Source: Phaeosaccion multiseriatum
Lineage: Eukaryota > Ochrophyta, other classes
Reading direction: 5' to 3'
DNA: 64,000 nucleotides
Assembly (NCBI GenBank): GCA_965112735.1
Contig: OZ218959.1
Coordinates: forward strand, 1,054,001 to 1,118,000
Under the pieces are notes generated by a model, which saw only the letters and a program-made list of their open reading frames with translations, had not been told where the DNA came from and searched no databases. Shown here one piece after another: positions 33,509 through 46,122 of the stretch (the first letter of the stretch is position 1; the number at the start of each line of letters is the position of its first letter). The translations under genes were made by a program, and so were the position numbers.

Positions 33509-36216
33509 TTAGCTGCTCCCTTTCTTCTTCTTCGTCTTCTTCTTCTTCTTCTTCTTGCAGCGTTGTTGTTGTTGTTGTTGCTGCTGCTGTTGCTGTGGCG
33601 AGGCAGAGGTGTGCGAGTGCTCCACCCCCGCACCCCCCTGGAGCATGCGCTGCCAATTGGAGGTCACACCCGCGGCAACATCTGCAGAGGAGGAAGCCAC
33701 CGCTGCCCGCCCCCCCTCCCCGCGGGCTTTGACAGCCGCAATGTGCTGTGCCACTCGACTCAGAGCCTCTCTCAGCTGGTCCACACTCCCTTTCAGCTCC
33801 TGGGGTAGCGGCTGAAGAAAGTCGCTCTCTCCACGAGCGGTCTTCTTGCTGCTGGCGTCAGGACTGCTGCCCATATGTCTGCTGCTGTCCCGGCGGCGGC
33901 GGCGCTTCTCAAACAGAGGCGGCAGTTGCGGTTGCTGAGAGGCGGGTAGAGAGGCGTAAATGGCCTCCCCGTAGCGATCCTGCCAGTACTGCCGCTGCTT
34001 GCGTCGCTGCTCGAGGCACTGGATCAGTGCCACCATTAGCTTGCGCGCGCTTTTGGCCTCCTCCAAAGTGACCACCGCAGCTGTATCACCAACTGCTACT
34101 GCGTCACCCCCGCCTCCGTTCTCCCCTTGCCGACGAAGCCGCTCCCCCAGAGACAGGAGGTGAGTGAAGACACGCTCAGTGCGCTCCTCCAGATTCAGCC
34201 ATACAGTGACCAGGCTGGACATGGGGCCCTGCCACCACGGATGGCGCTCGGCGTGCTCTTGGCCCTGCAGCCAGAACTGAAACAGCCACTCGCTCTCCAC
34301 TTCCGTCTGCACAGCTTGCTCCGTGCGAACCTGAGGCCACGTATGGGGGGAGGGTCGGAGGGGTGGGGGTGGTTGTAGTGGCGGTGGTGGCGGGGGTAAG
34401 AAAGAGCAAGAGAGGCAGGCCTTATCCATGAGTGAGGAGAGAGCGACGTGCAGAAAGTCCGACATGAAGCACAGAAGCAAAGTCGCAACAGCGCTTACGG
34501 CAGTTGGTGATCTACAACATGTAGTCCAAAACAAGCCAGAAAATCCAACATGGTCAGTCAGCCCCTCTCAAACGCGCACCTGAGCAGCTGTTGAGGCCCT
34601 GCCCTGCGGCTGCTGTATCACCAACTTCTGCTGCTGTTGCTCCTTTCCTGCCGACTCGCCGGAGTCTTGCACTCCGCTCGGAGAAAAGGCGGAGGGCCCG
34701 AGCACGCCGAGGCATCGCGCAGACACATCTGCCCACGTGTTGCCGGCCTTGACCGACACTCGGTGTGTAGACGAATATCGGAGACTTCCCCGCCCAGCCA
34801 GGACGGCGTGCTGGTGGTGGTGGTTGAACTCATCCAGGAGAAAATAGCAGTCTCCGCTGTGCAGGGGAATCACGAGAGGTGGTGCAATGCCCTGCTGCTG
34901 CTTCCCCGCTTCTGAAGAAGGAGTGCCTGGTTTGTCTTGGTCTTTGTCGTCTCCTTCCTTCCTGCTACGCTTGCCTCTCCCATCCTCTTGCTCCTTCTCC
35001 TTCTTGTCCTCGTCCTCTTCCTCCGGCACCACTCGCACAGCGACTGCCCACTCCGGCGGCGCCTTGCTGCCCTTCGCTTCCTCTGTGCAGTGATACACTC
35101 CGATGGTGGAAAAGTCCTCTAAGCACGAGTCCGAGTGCCAGCTCACAGAGCACCTCCCCATGCCAAATATGGGCTCTGGCTTGAGGTCCAGCTTGAGGCT
35201 GGCTGGCTGCATACGATTGATGAGCGTGAGGTTGAAGTCAGAGCTACCCAGCACCAGTGGTGGCGCGTCCTCCTGCGACGGTCCCGCCGGCCCATCCTTT
35301 CGCTGCTGGAGCTTGGTGGCCATGTCCTCCTCCTCCATAGCCTTCTCTGCCCGCTTCTTGACCCAGGCGTTGAGCTCGCCCATCTGATGCAGCACCCTCT
35401 CCACCTGGGCAGCATGAGCCGCAGAAGGGTCGCCCCCGCCTGCTGCCAAGCCACGGCCACGGCCACTGTTACTGCTGCCCTTCTGGGCCTTCTTTGGGGG
35501 CTTCTTCCAGAGAGTAAAGAGGGCAGGGTCAAGAACACCCGAGGGGTTCGGGCCCTTGGACGCATTGCCCGACCACGGGTGCGCGAAGATCCTCAGACCT
35601 AGGTACTTGTATGTGATGCCAGGCTCGCCGAGCACCAGCCGAGTCACAAACGTCTTACTGAGACGCTTCCCTCCCGCCTGCACGACATCGTACTTCGGGA
35701 CAAAGAGAATAATAGAAGAGGCAAGAGGGGGAAAGAGGGGGCTTGTACTCAGGCATGGCGTTTCCTGTCATCGAGCATCGCCCTGGGAGTCCGAGTCAGC
35801 AGTGAGAAAGCCCAGCCTACCTGGTACAAGTCCAGTTTATGAAGATCTTCGAAGGTTTGCTTGAACTTGGCGTGGACGTCGCTGCTGATAGACCTCGCGG
35901 GCTCTCGCCTCAGTCCTATGTAGCTCGCAGCCTTTGCCTCTTCGAAGAGCGCATCAGACGGGGTCAACCAGCGCTCGGAGGAGGCCGAGGGAGATGGGAA
36001 GGGGAGTGGTCGGTGGTCTTCACGCAAACCGCCCATGGTGAACTTGGGGTGCGACCGAGAGGGAGAAACAACGACAGCAGTAGCAGGGGCGGCGTCGGGA
36101 GTAGGCCTGCGCCTCTTCTTCGTCTTCTTCCTGCCCTCCCCAGTCTCGCCTGCCACTGCTGCTGCTTTCGGGCCATCTGATGCCGTAGTGTATACGGCAC
36201 GTCTCTTTTTCTTCAT
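33509..36216 (-). CDS. FTO: FTO-type 2-oxoglutarate/Fe(II) nucleic-acid demethylase
   Basis: Three exons, 35821-36216, 34580-35692 and 33509-34330, join at phase 0 to about 776 residues; human FTO has 505. The catalytic half shows TFVTRLVLGEPGITYKYLGL, FAHPW, FNLTLINRMQP, FGMGRCSVSWHSD (Fe ligands His and Asp near residues 318 and 320), GDCYFLLDEFN, then HQHAVLAG (third ligand His near 427) and LRYSSTHRV (Arg near 437 and 443, which bind 2-oxoglutarate). The third exon encodes the helical FTO C-terminal domain, starting EVESEWLFQFWLQGQ. FTO removes methyl groups from N6-methyladenosine and related bases in RNA. Extra length comes from a basic, nuclear-type N-terminus (KKKRR, KKTKKRRR), a Lys/Glu/Asp-rich loop before HSGDCYFLLD, and a Lys-rich tail. 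All catalytic residues are present. Confidence 0.93.
34079..34099 (-). repeat. Dispersed CAG/TTGGTGATACAG element, copy 3 (coding, second frame)
   Basis: Gene strand GCAGTTGGTGATACAGC, encoding AVGDTA in the C-terminal domain of FTO. Confidence 0.75.
34610..34641 (-). repeat. Dispersed CAG/TTGGTGATACAG element, copy 4 (coding)
   Basis: Gene strand CAGCAGCAG-AAGTTGGTGATACAGCAG, encoding QQQKLVIQQ at the end of FTO exon 2, between the catalytic and C-terminal domains. Confidence 0.8.
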
Positions 36217-36480
36217 AACAAAAGGCAGCGGGAGAGATCACTTAGGAGCGGGGACGATGCGGCAAAAGGGGAAAAGCCTGAGCATGCGAGTTGGTGCTCC
36301 GCGTATTGACACAACTGGCGATTTTGCTTGTGGTCCTCCTCCCTCCTCCTCATTTTTCCCTCCTACCTCCTCCCCACACAATGAAACCATCCGCGCCACA
36401 TAGTCAGGGCAGCGGGGGGGGGGGGGCTGTTTCCCCTGCCACTACTGTAACCGAAGCACTGACCAGAGAGAGGAAGGCAG
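36217..36480. promoter_or_regulatory. Divergent intergenic region upstream of FTO
   Basis: 264 bp between the FTO start (-) and a small + strand gene. It contains a poly-G run near 36415. A shared promoter is inferred from spacing. Confidence 0.35.
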
Positions 36481-37729
36481 ATGATGAATCGTCCCCGGAT
36501 TAAAGGTGTGACGACTTTCTTTCAACAGAATCAACGCCATCTCGCCCACTCTGGAGCGGCCCAGGTCCGTGGACCCGAGACTTCGCCCCTGGCCTTGCGT
36601 CGATGTGAAAGAGCGAGCACCATCCAACAACGTGCCTGTGTCCACATCCATCTTGTCCTGACCACGCCCCCAAAGCACCGGCGTCGATCGAGGGCCCCTT
36701 CTCGGTAAGTGAAAAGCTCACGCCTTGGTATGCGTCAAAGCCTTGACTTCCCATACGTATCGCTATCACACACATGTCATGAACCGCTTTCTTACCCATT
36801 GGAGCCAGCTGCTACCTACAGCTAGGCAACTAAGAATTTGCGGAAGATGAACGCACTGTAAACATTGCCGGACCCGTTACACGCATCATTAAATATGGTC
36901 GGGACAATCCCTAGCACGAGTGCCACACCCTGTTCCACACCTTGTTATCTTCTCTCCCCACACGCCTTTGTCCCACAATTGCTAAGGACCGTTGCTAAGC
37001 ACCTTCCTTTTTTTTGTTACTTGTTGCTTGTGCTGTCGTGTGAAGATTCTCCGCGCTGGCTGAAGACGCTTCCCTTCCCGACGGAGGGAGAGAGCAACAC
37101 GTGACGTGGACGGATTCTGCCCCTGCCCGCCTACAAGACGGTCAAGTTATCCATCTGTTGCCGAACCGAGTCGTCTTGCTTGGCAACGGACCGCTGGCTG
37201 ACTGGTGACTGGCGCCACCCGCGGGGGCGAAACCCCCTGTCCCCGTCTCGCTTTTTCAATGAGCCCGCTTTTGGGTCGTACTAAAGATCACAATCGGTGG
37301 CGCCGGCAGGGAGGGAGGGGGTACCGTGCATTCCTATTCCGGCGGCACCTCTCCCGCTCTACAAGAAGAAAGCAAGGAACGAGGAAGGACCCCAGTGTGT
37401 GGGCACTGCACTGCACTGCACTGCACTGTACCTGCTGGCCGTGCCTCGGGCATGTGCGCCCTCGCCCCCCTCGGAGAATGGCGTGGTTTGTCTCGCACCG
37501 CTGTGCCAAGCGAGACAGCCGCGATGCTGCAAGAGTAGCGCAATTCCACCTGCAAGAGAAGCACCATCACTTGAGTCAAAGTAGCGCCTGGAGGCCTGAC
37601 TGGGAGTGGACCTTTGCTCTCAGGCGCGGTGTTTCCCTAACCTCTGAGCCAGCTGCCGCCGCTGCTGATGCCACTGTGACGACACAACGCTCAGTCGAAC
37701 TCCCTGTCGGCCCCGTGTCTCGAATATGA
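36481..37729 (+). CDS. Small basic protein with PIP-box-like N-terminus, unknown function
   Basis: Exons 36481-36704, 37046-37204 and 37624-37729 join with GT-AG introns and consistent phase to about 162 residues. An AATAAA lies just after the stop near 37752. The N-terminus MMNRPRIKGVTTFFQQN resembles PCNA-binding motifs that end in a two-aromatic TxFF pattern, but it lacks the usual leading Gln. The second exon (LAEDASLPDGG through VIHLLPNRVVLLGNGPLADW) has strong coding character. I do not recognise a family, and the exon set rests only on phase and splice sites. It is divergent from FTO. Confidence 0.4.
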
Positions 37730-37825
37730 CACATTCTCATATTTTAAAAATGAATAAACCACGGGGTTGCAAAACTGTGTCAAAAACTACGGAGCTCTCT
37801 GACGCTCTACGATGAAAAGTACGTT

Positions 37826-39667
37826 TCATCCCATCCCACCACTGCTCGCCGCAAGCAGTGCCGCCTCTGAGGAGTGCGTGGGCGTTCTGCATCGCCACTC
37901 GAAGGGCAGGAAGCGGACATTGATGGACACAGTCTCTGCTGAGGCCAGCAGACGCGCGAGCTGGCGAGACTTGACAGAAGGGGAGGGGCCCCTTAGCAGG
38001 CAGGCTGATACGGCGTGAAGCAGGTCCAGACTGAGGGATGATGATGCAGAGGGGGCGCTGCTGCTGCTGCTGCTCCCTCCTCTGCCTCCTGCTCCTGCTC
38101 CTGCTGCTGCTGCCGCCGCTTCCGCCGACAGAGCCGAGGCCGTGAAGTCGTTGGCGTACCAGTTAAGCACCCTCGGCAAGGCCACGCTGCGCTTCTCCAC
38201 GTTCACCTTCAAAGAGCGATACACGCGTTCACATGACCACACACACAAACACACCGTGGAGGGGTGGAATAGGAGCATTGAATCGTAAGGTAAGGCCAAG
38301 GCTTGCGCGACTAATAAGCCAACAAAACAAGGTTTCCAAGGCTTATCCCCACTGAGGGCACACACCCTTCCGGCGCTCCATCTCCGTCCTCGAAACGTCT
38401 GTAATCGAGTGTGCGGTGCTGTACATGGTACGCGATCAATACCATTCGTACGTCCGGTGTTCGGCGTGCATTTCGCTTCACTGCATTTCATGACCACTGC
38501 CATCTACTGCCACCTATCCATCACATGTGGGAGCACATGTAATCACACGCAAGACTACAAACGTACCTGCAGCATCTGCTCCAGGAAGTAACGGGCCATG
38601 AGGTCGAGCTGTGCGTGCACCTTGTTCGCCTCGTAGATTATGATGATGGGCAGGCCGCTCACGCTGCCGCAGTTAAGGGCAAAATTGATGCGACTGGAGA
38701 TGTGGAAAGGGGGGGAGGGAAGGGGCACAGCACACACACAGAGAGAGAGGGAGAGAGAGGGGGGGGGGAGAGAGAAAGGGATCGAGAGAGCAAGAGGCAG
38801 TAAGTAGGAGGGAAAGTTGAGAGGGAGAGGGCTGAATGTGGAACACGCACAGGGAGGAAGAGAGAAAGAGAGAGGGAAGAGGGAGAGAGAAGAGCGACAC
38901 ATCCATACAGAGAGCGACACAGAGAGGGGGAGAGAGAGAGAACACACAACACAGAGCCCCCTCACAGGGTCCCCTTTCTTTCTTCTCTCACCTCTCGGGC
39001 CTCTGCAGGGCGAACCTCCCGTACTCCGAGCTGGGGATGACAAACCTGCTGAAGAACTGGCGAGGAGCCGTCATGGGCGCCCTCAGGATGCAGTGCTCAA
39101 GCTCCGCAATTGACACGGCGTCGCCAGCAAACTCGTACGACAAGGTGGTGAAGTAGCTCACCCACCGCAGGGGAGAGCACGGCGGGCCCAGAAGCAGGAA
39201 AGCGTGCACAATCATGAGGTGGAAGAGGTTGAGGAACAGCGCCAGCCTCTCCTCGTGGCTGAGGCCGCACAGGCTAACACCACGCAGCTGAGTGGTGGCG
39301 TCCAGGAAGGCCACCAATCTTTCGGAGGCCACCGCCACCGCAGCGCTCGCCGCTCCCCCCGCCCCCTGTCTACCTTCGACACTACTGTCCGCGGCGGCGG
39401 CGGCAGCGCTTGACGTCTGCTCCACCTCCAAGCCTTGTGCCAGAAGCCGCTGCACAAGGAGTACTGGAGAAAGACCAGGCTCCACACTCGGTTGCTGCTG
39501 CTGCTGCTGACATGCCCCTATACCTTGGCTGAGGTCGATGCGGCGGCAGTTGAGCACCCAGCGAGACTTGCTCTTCCAGTCGGACTTCTGCCGCAGGAAA
39601 TTGTCGTAGAGTTTGGCGGAGCCGGCGCTGCTCGTCGTTGAGGTGAGCGCCAGGGATTGGCGGATGC

Positions 39668-39730
<63 letters not shown>

Positions 39731-42700
39731 GGCAGTAGTGGTAGTAGTGGTAGTAGTCGCAGTAGTGACGGAGGCACAGGACAGGCACAGGCATCAGTAC
39801 ATGGGAGGGAGGGAGGGAGGGAGGAAGGAAGGGAGGAAGGAAGGGAGGAAGGAAGGGAGGGAAGGAGAGCGGCAAGAAGGGGCAAGGAGGGGATCGAACG
39901 GGGGAAAGGGTTAGAACGAAGTACCAGGGGGCAGCCAAAGGATGGGGCGTTGAGGTGGGAGGGGCGACAATGGATGCAGATAACAGCCTCTTGCCCAGCA
40001 AGCGGGCCTGCCTGGCAGATCATCAGACGAAACCATGCCACTTTCCCCTCGAGACGCACACACACACACTCCCTCTCTCTCTCTCTCTCCTCCAGTGCAC
40101 TCTCGTACCGATTGCTCGCATCCTCCACAGACTGCCCAGACGATGACACGGACTCGCGCCTGTCGACCTCCTCCCCCTCTGCCCCGTCCTCCTCCCGGGG
40201 GGGCTGTTCTACACCCCCCAATGCAGTCGCCCAGCTCTCCGAACTTTGCTCGCTTTGCTCACTTTGCTGGCGCTGCTGCAGCCGGGCCCGTTGCTGCTGC
40301 TGGGGTAGGAGAGTGCAAGCGATGGCATCCGTCCACTCTCGCGCGGCATCCTTGCCCGCGACGATGAGATGGTGCACGAGGCACAGCGTTTGCACCTCGA
40401 TGCTGAAGTAGTTGGGAAGCAGCCCGCCCGCACTGGCGCCCATGACCACCTCGATAACGTCCGACCCCTCTATACGCAGGCACTGCTTCTTCATTCGAAA
40501 GAGCTCGAGGTAGCCCTGCTCCTGCCCCTGACCGTTATGCCGGCTCGTGAGCACACACATCTCCTCGGAGAGGTGGTGCTCGCTAAGCACTCGAATCACA
40601 AAGTCCTCCTTCACCACCTCGGCACACGCGCCCACACGACCTCTGGCCAGCATGTCTCTGTCTGCAGATGCGCCGAAAGACACTCCTCCTCCTCCTCCTC
40701 CTCCTGCCCGTGCTGCTGGACTGGGCCCTCCTCCGAACGACTGTGAACCGGAATCCTTCAGGTCTTTGCTGCTCAGCCCCCTCTTGAGGCTGTTGCCGCT
40801 GTTGCCGTTGCTGCTGCTGCTCGCTCTGATCAGGTTGTCCAAGTTCTGGTCAGATTTGCTCCTGCCATAGAAAGAGAAATACGGAGGGGGCAGATCAGTG
40901 GGTATGTGTGTGCGTGTGTGTTTGTGAGAGCGCAGTCTCTGCCCTGCCCACAGCTCAGATCTCCACCAAAGCCCATAACCACATACCCATCCACACGTAC
41001 ATACACATATACACACAGACACACATAAAAACACACAGATACATACACAGACACACACATACACATATGTATGTATACATACATTACATATACACAGACA
41101 CACACAGACACACATAAACACACACAGACACATGCACATTCTTCTCCTCTCTTTCCGGATCAAAAGCACCGCTGAACTGAACCAACCTGTGATGGGGCTG
41201 CATGCCGAGGGAGTGCCCAACGAGAGCCAACGGCCTTGTGATGGAGTTCTTGACGACAGAGGCGGCTCTGAAGGACAGTGTGCGCTGCACGGCCCGCCTC
41301 TCCATGTACTGCGCGGAGCGGTCCCTCATTACTTCTCTCAGCATCGCCTCGAACCTGTCCCTGCTTCCGTGTGTGACCCTGCTGCCGCTGCTGTTGCTGC
41401 TGTTGCTGCTGCCGCTCGCGCAAGATGGTTGTCTGTCTTTCTCCTCGCCCACTGCCTCTCCTCCTCCTCCTCCTCCTCCTCCTGCTGCTGCTGCTGCTGC
41501 TTCTGCTTCTGCAGTACAACTCGGCAAGGAGAGAAGATGAAGAACCCTTGCAAACCTCCGGCGGTGCAGCTCGTCTACGGAAAGTCGGCTTGGGTGGGGA
41601 GTCACGAAGAAGGAAGCCAGTACAAGCAACAGGATAACGCAACGAAAGGCGAGAGAGAGTCAGAGACACCGCGAGACAAAGACAGCCACAGATCGTGAAA
41701 GAGACGAGAGACAGACACGAGGAGGGAGGGTGCAAGCGCCCAGGACGTGGGCAAGAGAGACAGTAGGGTTGGGTAGGGGAAGCACCATACGCGCTTGACA
41801 GTCGCACGCACCTCTCAAGCCCCTGCTGCTGCCCCTGGCCGCTGTCCCCGCTCCTTCCTCCTCTGCTGCTTCGATGTGTGAGCATGTGCATAGGAAGGGA
41901 GCTGAGAAGTTCCTTGCGGGGCTTGAACACGATCGCTGAGCCGCGCACCAACACAAATACCCTCCTCCCGTTGCCCTGCAGCCCTTTGTGCTTGGAGGAC
42001 CGAAGTGCTTTGTCGGCAAGACTGCGAGCCACCTTGTGCCGTCGGGAGGAGGAAGCCGCTGTGGGGTAGAGGTCCAAATAGGCTGGCACGCGGGCCATGC
42101 GGGGGTGCTGCTGCTGTATCAGCAACTGCCGCTGCTGCTCTTGGTACTGCTGCTCGTCCATCTCACCGTCGGTACCAGTCGAGCCCTTCGCACCACCGCC
42201 CCCCCTGCCCGCGCTAGGGACAGGGCTGACTCTGCCGCTGCCACCGCCCTGGGCTGCCACGGCCTCCTCATCATCCATCGCAGAGAAATACGATCCTTCT
42301 CCGTCGGAGTCCTCCGCAACCTCTCCTCCTCCATCACCATCGCGGTCCGTGTCACCCTCTCTGCTGCTGCCCTCTTCCTCGTCCTCCTCGTCCTCCTCTT
42401 CGTCCTCGTCCCCCCCCTCCTCTTCGTTGTCAATGAGGTGAAAGGCAGAAGATGCTGATCTACTGCGGTCTTCGCCCCTCGCCTTCTTGGCAGCACTGGT
42501 ACTCACAGCCCGATGGCTCCCTGCGGACTCCGAGCCGGCCTGCCTCTTCCCTCCAACGCTGACTTCCTCTGAAGGGGAGCTTTCCCACGTGACGCTCTCT
42601 TCACACTCAGGGTCGTGCCTAAACTGAAGCCGCATAATGTAGCTCAAGTCCTTCTCCACATGCGCCTCCTGAGGGGGGGGCAAACGATGGGAGGGGAGAG

Positions 42701-44933
42701 CAACCACAACAAAACAAAGCAAGGAGCTCATGTCAGACTTCCACCCTCCCTCCCTCCCTCCCTCCATCCCTTCCTCCCTCCTCTCTCCTCCACCCTCCCT
42801 CCCTCCCTTCCACCCTCCCTCCCTCCCTCCCTCCCTCCCTCCCTCCTCTCTCCACATGCCCACCTTGAGGCCAGTCCCCGGAGGTGTGGCATAGGCCGTG
42901 ATGCGCATGGGGCAGTCTCCCCAAAATGCGTGCAAGTCAAGGTCCTTTAGGCCTGCGATGCGCGAGGTGCTCCAGCGAGGGATATTGAGATACATGGAGT
43001 GGAAGCAGTACGTGTACGTGGCGCCCAGCTGTATCGACCACGGACAGAAGAGGGGCGGGAGGAGGAGAGGAGGAGAGGAGGAGGGGAGGAGCAGGAGGAG
43101 GAGGAGTGTTAGCAGTAGTAGGAGTAGGAGGAGGAGAAGGAGCGGTAGCAGCAGCAGCAGCAGCAGTAGCAGCAGTAGTAGAACTCTTCCTTAAAGGTTT
43201 GCTCCTCTTGACTACCAATTCAGCCTTTGGCCTTTGGCCCTTGGCAGTTGGGCGGGCCCCCGCTCTACACACCTTCAGCTCCCCAACATCAAAGCCCCTA
43301 GCCTTGACTCTCTTCCTCTTGTCCTCGGGATCCTCAGTAATGCGAGTGCCGAGCTTGGGCACCTCTTGCCCCTCCTCCGTAACAATGAGGTTGTCCACGG
43401 AGGTGAGAAGAGGGAAGGAGATGTGTGCAAGCTCGCCAGCCTTCGCGTCACCGAAGGAGTAGTGCAGGTACCTTCCCACACGCAGAGAGGGACCAGATGG
43501 CAGGACGTGCGAGGAGAGGGAGTCAGTGGGTGGGTGGGTGGGTGAGTGAATGGGTGGGTGGGTGGGTTCATGGTGGGTGAGTGAGTGAGTGAGTGAGAGA
43601 GTGAGTCAGTGAGTCAGTGAGTGAGTGAGTGAGTGAGTGAGTGAGTGAGTGAGTAAGTGAGTAAGTGTCCACTAACTCCACTGACTTACTTGTTGAGCCT
43701 CTGCGCAAAGCCAAGCAGCACTTTGCAAGCCCCTCTTGCGATGAGTCCAAGCCTCATCGGCTCTGTGATCTCCACACCGATGTACAAGTCGCCGGCAGGG
43801 CGTGACAAAAAGCGCCCCTGCACCTGAATCTCAAAGAGTCTGTTCTTCCCCTCGAAGATCTGACTGTATTTGGGGTCTACAGGGTCGCTTTTGACCATAA
43901 AGAGGGCCTCCCCCTCAAAGTAGTCGCTCTTGATGGGGATGCTCTCGCGGCTGTTGGGGCACGTGGGGAAGGGCTCTGGCGAGTGTGTGAGCATTTCCAT
44001 CGCGAGGGCTGGGAACTGCGGCCCGACAGCTTCCCTTGTCGCTTCCTCCTCCGCCTCCTCCTTCTCCTCCTCCTCGTCCTCCTCCTCCTCGTCGTCGTCG
44101 TCTTCCTCCTTCTCTGCCTCTGTTCCTACCTCACCAGAAGGGACGGGCGGTGGGTAGGAAATGGAGCGGCTTCCTTGAGAGGGTGCAGTAGATGCCAGTG
44201 CGTCTTCTTGCTTTGCCTCAGCTGCTTCTCTTGCCTCCCTGCAAAGGGTCCAGCCCAGGGCCTTAACAAGCCTCGGGTCGCTCCACAAGGGAGCGACCAC
44301 CAGAAGCAGAACGAAGCCCCCAGGGCACCTCATTTTCGTCATTCCTCCTTGGGTTATGCCCTCTTGCTCCTCCTCCTCGTTCTTTGTGTGTACACCCCCC
44401 TCGATTGTGGCTCCCCTCTCCACGGCCCGCTCCACCGCTTCCTGCTGCTGCTGGTGATTCATGCGCAGTATATTCGTCGACGGTGATGTCTGCCTCCCAT
44501 GCTGCAGGAACAGCACGTTCATGGCCCCGTCTCGGCCCTGTACATGTACGCAGGCCTCCTGTCGGCCCGTACAAGTCCCTTCTTCGTCCCCACCAACTTT
44601 TCCCGCCTGTCCTGTCCTGGGCCCCTCCTCCTCCTCCTCCTCCTGCTGCTGCTGCTGCTGCTCTCCCCAAACCGCCTCCTGCCTCAGTTGCAGGTCTGGG
44701 AACACGTCCACGAGGAAGTGGGCGGCTACAACCGCATCTTCAGCCACGACGATGTCAAAGCCCTCGGGCCCGGGCCTGGCTGGGCCCGATTCTGTCATCA
44801 CGATAACCTTTCGGAAGTCTGTCCCTTCCGCTCCGCCTCCACCCACTATTCCCTCCTCCCTTGGCGCTCGGCTTCCATCTACGGACCCGTACACTTCCTC
44901 TGCCGCTGCGAGTAGGGCTTGTTGATGGGACAT
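37826..44933 (-). CDS. DUF1769-PH-DUF547 multidomain protein
   Basis: Exons 43690-44933, 43273-43471, 42864-43028, 41812-42668, 41187-41588, 40070-40861, 38992-39666, 38567-38693 and 37826-38206 keep phase, giving about 1613 residues. The N-terminal part ends in a DUF1769-like block (FEGKNRLFEIQVQGRF, then KYLHYSFGD, PLLTSVDNLIV, YTYCFHSMYLNIPRW). A central block (EDFVIRVLSEHHLSEEMCVL to AREWTDAIACTL) has the strand-and-Trp-helix pattern of a pleckstrin-homology domain, which usually binds phosphoinositides. The C-terminal half is DUF547: ALFLNLFHLMIVHAFLLL, ELEHCILR, RINFALNCGSVSGLP and YEANKVHAQLDLMARYFL. Long acidic, Ser-rich and Gln-rich linkers separate them. Function unknown; membrane recruitment through PH is inferred. 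The donors at 43273 and 40070 are the least certain (43213 is an alternative for the first). An upstream Met at 44990 is possible. Confidence 0.75.
39666..39731. repeat. (TTG)n tract beside a 3' splice site
   Basis: Gene-strand (CAA)n that ends in the CAACAG acceptor used for the exon 38992-39666. Confidence 0.85.
42106..42138 (-). repeat. Dispersed CAG/TTGGTGATACAG element, copy 5 (coding)
   Basis: Gene-strand CAGTTGCTGATACAGCAGCAG (one core change), encoding QLLIQQQ in exon 4 of the DUF1769-PH-DUF547 gene. Confidence 0.7.
43530..43670. repeat. (TGAG)n / (GGTG)n tracts
   Basis: Tetranucleotide arrays in the intron between exons 1 and 2 of the DUF1769 gene (43472-43689). Confidence 0.85.
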
Positions 44934-45153
44934 TCTTCTAAAACATCCCGATATCACATCCCTCTTACACGGTTCCCACCTCCTCTTCACCTACACGCGC
45001 TACTCATACGACGTTGAGGAAGGTAGGAGCGTGCAATACGGATGGTAAGCAGCTCTTGCCGAGCAAGGAAGGAGAAAAATAGAGCACGCCGCTATCTGAG
45101 TAAGGAGGGGATATCGCGGGAGCCAGTTTCAGTTTGAGTTCTATGAACAAACG

Positions 45154-46091
45154 TCACACATTTTTTTTTTTGTAGGATCGTCCGACTGGATCGTCCGACT
45201 GTGCTCCCTCCTCTTTCTGCCCCCCCTCCTCCTCCTCCTCCTCCACCTCCTCTATTCCCCCCTCTCCCTCCTCTGTGTGCCCCTCCCCCTCCCCCTCCCC
45301 CACTCCCTCCGCAGCTGCAGCAGCCGCCGCCGCAGCAGCAGCCAACCCCAACCCGCCTTCCTCGAGCAGACGGGCCTCTCTGCGAGCCTGCCTGAGGTAC
45401 TTGACTTGCCCTGCTGCCGGTCCAGCCCCCACCAGCGCTCGGAAGCAGTCCCCGCCTCTTCCCTTGCCCACGGCCGCGTGCAACACTCGGAATAAGCTGC
45501 GGCAAAGCAAGCAGAGAAGGTAGAGAGCAAGAGGAGCAGTTAGAACAAGCGAACGTGTGGGACCTTCTTAACTGCACAATCATGGGCGTTCCTTCCCTTC
45601 GCTCAGTCATTCACCAGAGCAACAGCAGCAAGCACTGGAGGAGAAGGAAGAGCAAAATGATCTGACAAGCGCACCCACCCGTCTAAGCGGCGCTTCCTCC
45701 GCTGATCGCTGCCGACGGTCACGCACGAGGCCACAAATAGACGATCCGTGGCAGCATCCCACGTCAGCGCCCGCCGTAGGCTGTCGGTCAGCGGCGAGGG
45801 CTCGTGCCGAAGGGCGTAGGACACGCAGGCCGCGAACTCCGCTTTTGTGGAGAAGGTTAGACAGTTGGGGTACTTTCGTTTGCGGGACAGAACAGGACAG
45901 GACCGCAAACGGAGTGGGGGAGGGGGAGGAGGGAGGAGAGGGGAGGGACGGGTGTGGTTAAACCGCCTGCCCGATGGGTAATACATGACCTAACCTGTGC
46001 TAATCTGTGCACATGAGGAAGGGGCATTGTCCGCTCTGCTCAAGTGTCTCTCGAGCTCAATTCTGCACGGTGCCATCATATCAAGCAATGA

Positions 46092-46122
<31 letters not shown>

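Noticed and set aside
41461-41530. CTG tract followed by CTGCAGTACAACTCGG as an element copy
   Set aside because: The core differs at too many positions to separate it from chance beside a CTG tract.
42733-42950. Gly/Arg/Glu repeat proteins on the minus strand
   Set aside because: Translation of the (CCCT)n array in an intron of the DUF1769 gene.
44443-44466. CTGCTGGTGATTCATGCGC as a twelfth copy of the dispersed element
   Set aside because: It shares only about nine core bases, and the flanking repeat is in the wrong orientation (CTG beside TGGTGAT).
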